Origin: Zoroaster sp. YZ-2022 | Lineage: Eukaryota; Echinodermata; Asteroidea; Forcipulatida; Zoroasteridae | Assembly (NCBI GenBank): GCA_029582265.1 | Contig: CM055819.1 | Span: 36,535,384-36,599,383, forward strand | Direction of reading: 5' to 3' | Length of the DNA: 64,000 nucleotides | Shown here: one piece after another, positions 1-64,000 of the stretch | Layout: each line of letters begins with the position of its first letter | How positions within the stretch are numbered: the stretch's first letter is position 1 | Translations under genes and position numbers: made by a program | Notes under the pieces: model-generated | The model's database searches: none | Seen by the model: only the letters and a program-made list of their open reading frames with translations | What the model was told of the DNA's origin: nothing

Positions 1-128
1 TGATAATGTTCGATTTCTAGATGGTGGTAAATAATCGTTTTCTTGTACTTGACTTTTCTTGATTGATATTGTCATTACTGTCTTGATACTGTGGAAAATA
101 AATGAACCTATGAACCTATGAACCTATG
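1..128 (+). repeat. Possible LINE 3' tail with TATGAACC repeats
   Basis: The edge segment ends AATAAATGAACC followed by two more TATGAACC units, the sort of short tandem tail seen at CR1/L2-type LINE ends. No coding part is visible, so the call is weak. Confidence 0.3.
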
Positions 129-1990
129 TTTGTTATTTGTTCCAAAAATAGTATGATTGTTTGTGCAAGCTAAACATGCAAGTTTATTACTCACAAGTGA
201 TTTCCATTTTGCCCAAATTGTAATAACAGCCCGATTATTACAGTTCAGTTTTCTGCATTCACTGAACATTTGCTGAATTTCAAACCAGGAAATAGAAACA
301 GAAAATAATATAAAATTATATTCGTAACTTTTGTTATACACATGTGTACATCCATTCTTTCCTGAATTACCAGAACACAGATCATAGGGTACTACTGTAT
401 GCAAGCCACAGTAAGGAACTGAATTCAAAGAGGCATACGTACATGAATATAGAATTGGTAATTTGAAAGAATAATAAGAAATGGTCAAAGTTTGATATAA
501 AACTACCCTCAAGTGTAAATCTTGAGGGTATTAATCTTCCCTAGACATTATTGTGTTTTGAGGTGCTGTTCTTTTCAAAAAAGTTTTGAAAAATTACAGC
601 CACTTAGTTTATCAGAAAGAGAACTCTTCCCTTTAATAATTCAAATGAAAACAACAAATCAGAATGCTTTTCATTACTTTAAGTTATCGATTCAACGTAA
701 TAAGCTGAAACCTTCACAGAGGGGTAGTGTGTTTAATGTATCTTGATTCAAAGGATCATACTGGTAGAAAGGGGTTTGGTCAACATTGCCAATGTTGTAA
801 CTTGCCTTTAAATTAACTTTACAAAGACCTTTGTGAATTTATCCAAAGTTTTTCCTTTAAAATTATGATAACTGTCTTTGTTTTGCTGTAGTTTCGGAAC
901 ACTAAAAGGTAGATAAAAAGAACCAGACAGATCGTAATAAAAATGATTCCCAAAACCTGGGGAAAACTACTGCAACTGCTCAAGTGCATCTGAATCTTTT
1001 TTCCTGTATGTCGGCTGGGAAAATGCGGGGATATTTGTTGGCAAGACCCAGCTTCAGGCCATACAACACATGTTTCCGTGAGTACAGAAACATATGAATA
1101 ACGAACGGCACTGGCTGACAAATTATTTCTGACTCAACTTTTCCCGGAGCTTAGGGCTGGTATTTTTATCTGATCTGCTTGGCTTTGCTGACTAATTCGT
1201 GTAGTCCACTTCTTCCAAACGATGAATCTTATCGGAGGGTTTGGGCAGTTATTTAATTAAAATCAAATTCCTGTTTGAGTTTATCAAATGAAGTGTTTTG
1301 AAAGAAAGACCCTTACAACTCCACTTAGAATATTTTCCGTGACAATTCTGTGATTTGTTTTTGTTTGGTTCAATCTCCTGTTGGAATTTGTTTGAGATAA
1401 ATTTAATCTTACATGTACATATATCTTGAAACTGTCCATAAAGATGAGTGCATACCAATTGTTATGTTTATCAGAATTGTGTTATTAATCACATTATAAG
1501 TATTTTAAAGCATTAATCTTTTAAAGTTATTGAGATTGACTTCTGAAATACATCTCTCACACTCACAGGGAAAAACGGCTTTTGATATATGCCTAATATG
1601 CAATTTATCATTGAATTTTGATTTGCAGACACAGAATCAAATTTATTTTATGATGAATTAAACTCTAAGGAGAATTCTATGGAAGTTGAATTGGGCCAGT
1701 GCAAAGATGCCAACATTTACGATTTGGGCGTAATTTTTACGATTTATTGAGTCCAATTACGATTGTACGATCCTTGTATCAATTTTTACGATTTATAAAA
1801 ATGTAAAGCCTCGAGTGTGAGGTTTGAAAAGGGGGTAATTTGGGTATTTTTGTGTCCGAGGCGGATGCACCGTGGCAAATTACTCTTTTTCAATTTGGAA
1901 TGTTGGCATCTCTGCCAGTGCTATCCTATGATTGTCCTTATTATGAATTACACAGAAATACAATGCCAGTTACATGTTCATGTACACATA
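129..1990. other. Cytohesin intron 3 sequence, mostly featureless
   Basis: AT-rich. No conserved exon was found on either strand; the expected next cytohesin exon is absent. One segment at about 730-815 resembles a single unit of the 81-bp satellite found at 43560-44070. Confidence 0.5.
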
Positions 1991-2258
1991 TACTACTCAA
2001 AACAATTTAGGGAACACCGGAATAATCTCAGTTAAAGCAAGATCATTTATTTCAGATAAACACAATGTTTCACAGAATTGATGAGAAACAACTGCACAAC
2101 GAAACAGATGATAAAGGATGCATGTAGTGATTACACATTTCATGACATGACTACTGAAAGAGAGATGGGGGTTGCAAATGAAAATCCCGGTTCATGGAAC
2201 ATTTCAAACCTATTTGATGTTAAAAATCCGGTGTTCCCTAAATTGTTTTGAGTAGTAT
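1991..2258. mobile_element. Tc1/mariner-like MITE (TACTACTCAAAACAATTTAG ends)
   Basis: About 268 bp with long terminal inverted repeats: TACTACTCAAAACAATTTAG at the left and its reverse complement at the right, continuing through GGGAACACCGG. TA sits at both edges. A second copy is at 57177-57441 in WDR13 intron 7. No coding capacity. Confidence 0.85.
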
Positions 2259-2299
2259 ATATGTACTTTTCATATAAAATACATGTATTCAACACTTAC

Positions 2300-2400
2300 G
2301 ATTTGTAGCTTTGCATGGTGAAAATGATAAGTAAAGACCGTTTGTAGTGAACCATGTGAAAAAAAAAATATTTTGACATGGTGTCACCACAGACAGTGTT
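2300..2400. mobile_element. Short foldback repeat (GGTGACACCATG family), degenerate copy
   Basis: Contains GCATGGTGAAAATGATAAGT and TGACATGGTGTCACCAC in inverted relation. The better copies at 7202-7378 and 54288-54445 share these words. Confidence 0.5.
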
Positions 2401-2794
2401 TATTTATTATAAACATACTTTGAATAAACTAAGGTACATACATGTAAGATAATGTTTTTATTTTTTTGTTCACGAAAAACAATTCTTCAATATTATCACT
2501 CGGGTTTTGCACGGATCATTGCTTTTTTTTACTTGAGGAAATACATGTAAACGTGAGAAGAATGGTTTTACAATAAATATATCCCAAAATATATTTTTGT
2601 GAGTCATAAATTTATTTTGACTTTTAAATCAAGCTTCTGACAATATCTCATTTTAAATTATTTGTTTTCTTCACAAAAGGAAATTATCAATGTTTCGAAT
2701 GAAAACCAAATTTCTGAAATTACCGGTAAAAATCGGGGGAAAAAACATTCAGTTACATTTCAAGTTTTTTGTGCAAATTTCTTCCAATTCTTAC

Positions 2795-63657
<60,863 letters not shown>

Positions 63658-63960
63658 GTAAGTAGAAAATCTAACTCTCTAAATTAAGTCTAAATTATGG
63701 AATCATTTGCTTTGTCACTTGGCTACATGTAGCTGGTGGTGTTTTGTATACTGTAGTTTCATAGAATATTTTGCTTTTTCAAAAAAGGATTTTGAAGACA
63801 AATTGTTTCTGTGGTATGTTTTATTATAGACATTTTGTAGCTGCATATTATTATTCATAAATGTTGAGATTTTCTACTTTTTTTTTTTTTTAAAGTGTAA
63901 GATTCTAAAAGCTTGATAAATTTTGCAAAATTCAAGTTTATATGATATGATTTTTGTAAA
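63658..63960 (+). other. Start of WDR13 intron 11
   Basis: AT-rich, nothing recognised. Confidence 0.5.
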
Positions 63961-64000
63961 CCTGGTGGTTGAGAGGTTAAGATGTCTGCACTAGGGGTTA
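63961..64000 (+). mobile_element. tRNA-like repeat (GACGTCTGCACTAG family), cut by window edge
   Basis: TGGTGGTTGAGAGGTTAAGA then TGTCTGCACTAG matches the head at 52410 and 52570. Confidence 0.6.

Noticed and set aside
819..1121. Minus-strand 100-residue frame with a hydrophobic segment (LGIIFITICLVLFIYLLVF)
   Set aside because: No convincing splice-bounded exon, no family match, and T-rich DNA often reads as hydrophobic; lies in a cytohesin intron.

Overview
This is a metazoan nuclear window: AT-rich, dominated by introns and repeats, with no bacterial-style gene packing. The repeat set (tRNA-derived SINEs with TTA tails, very many short inverted-repeat transposons, LINE fragments, frequent TACATGTA words) suggests a marine invertebrate deuterostome, possibly an echinoderm. 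That placement is an inference from general familiarity, not a search.

Two protein-coding genes are supported, both by spliced exons whose phases join exactly. On the plus strand, 33203 to beyond the right edge, is a WDR13 (WD40-repeat) orthologue: eleven exons are visible (CDS 1139 nt, about 380 of an expected ~485 residues) and the 3' exon(s) lie outside. On the minus strand, 32685 to beyond the left edge, is the start of a cytohesin (ARF-GEF): exons 1-3 encode a short N-terminus and the coiled coil, while Sec7 and PH lie outside. Their ATGs are 517 bp apart, head to head, so they probably share a bidirectional promoter (about 32686-33202).

Left part (1-32597): introns of the cytohesin gene. 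Intron 1 alone is about 26.8 kb and holds several satellites, piggyBac-like MITEs with TTAA/CCCTCCTAC ends, hAT-like foldbacks with 8-bp target duplications, a nested set MITE > LINE > DNA transposon at 15700-20578, and a 3.6-kb transposon at 24718-28354 with a decayed transposase gene.

Right part (33282-64000): WDR13 introns, holding more of the same families plus satellites of 20, 81, 107, 115, 17/14 and 80 bp. WDR13 intron 8 has the hallmarks of a minor (U12-type) intron: donor GTATCCTT and branch site TTCTTAAC. A 1.1-kb minisatellite starts directly at that donor.

Most long open frames here are translated repeats and are not genes.
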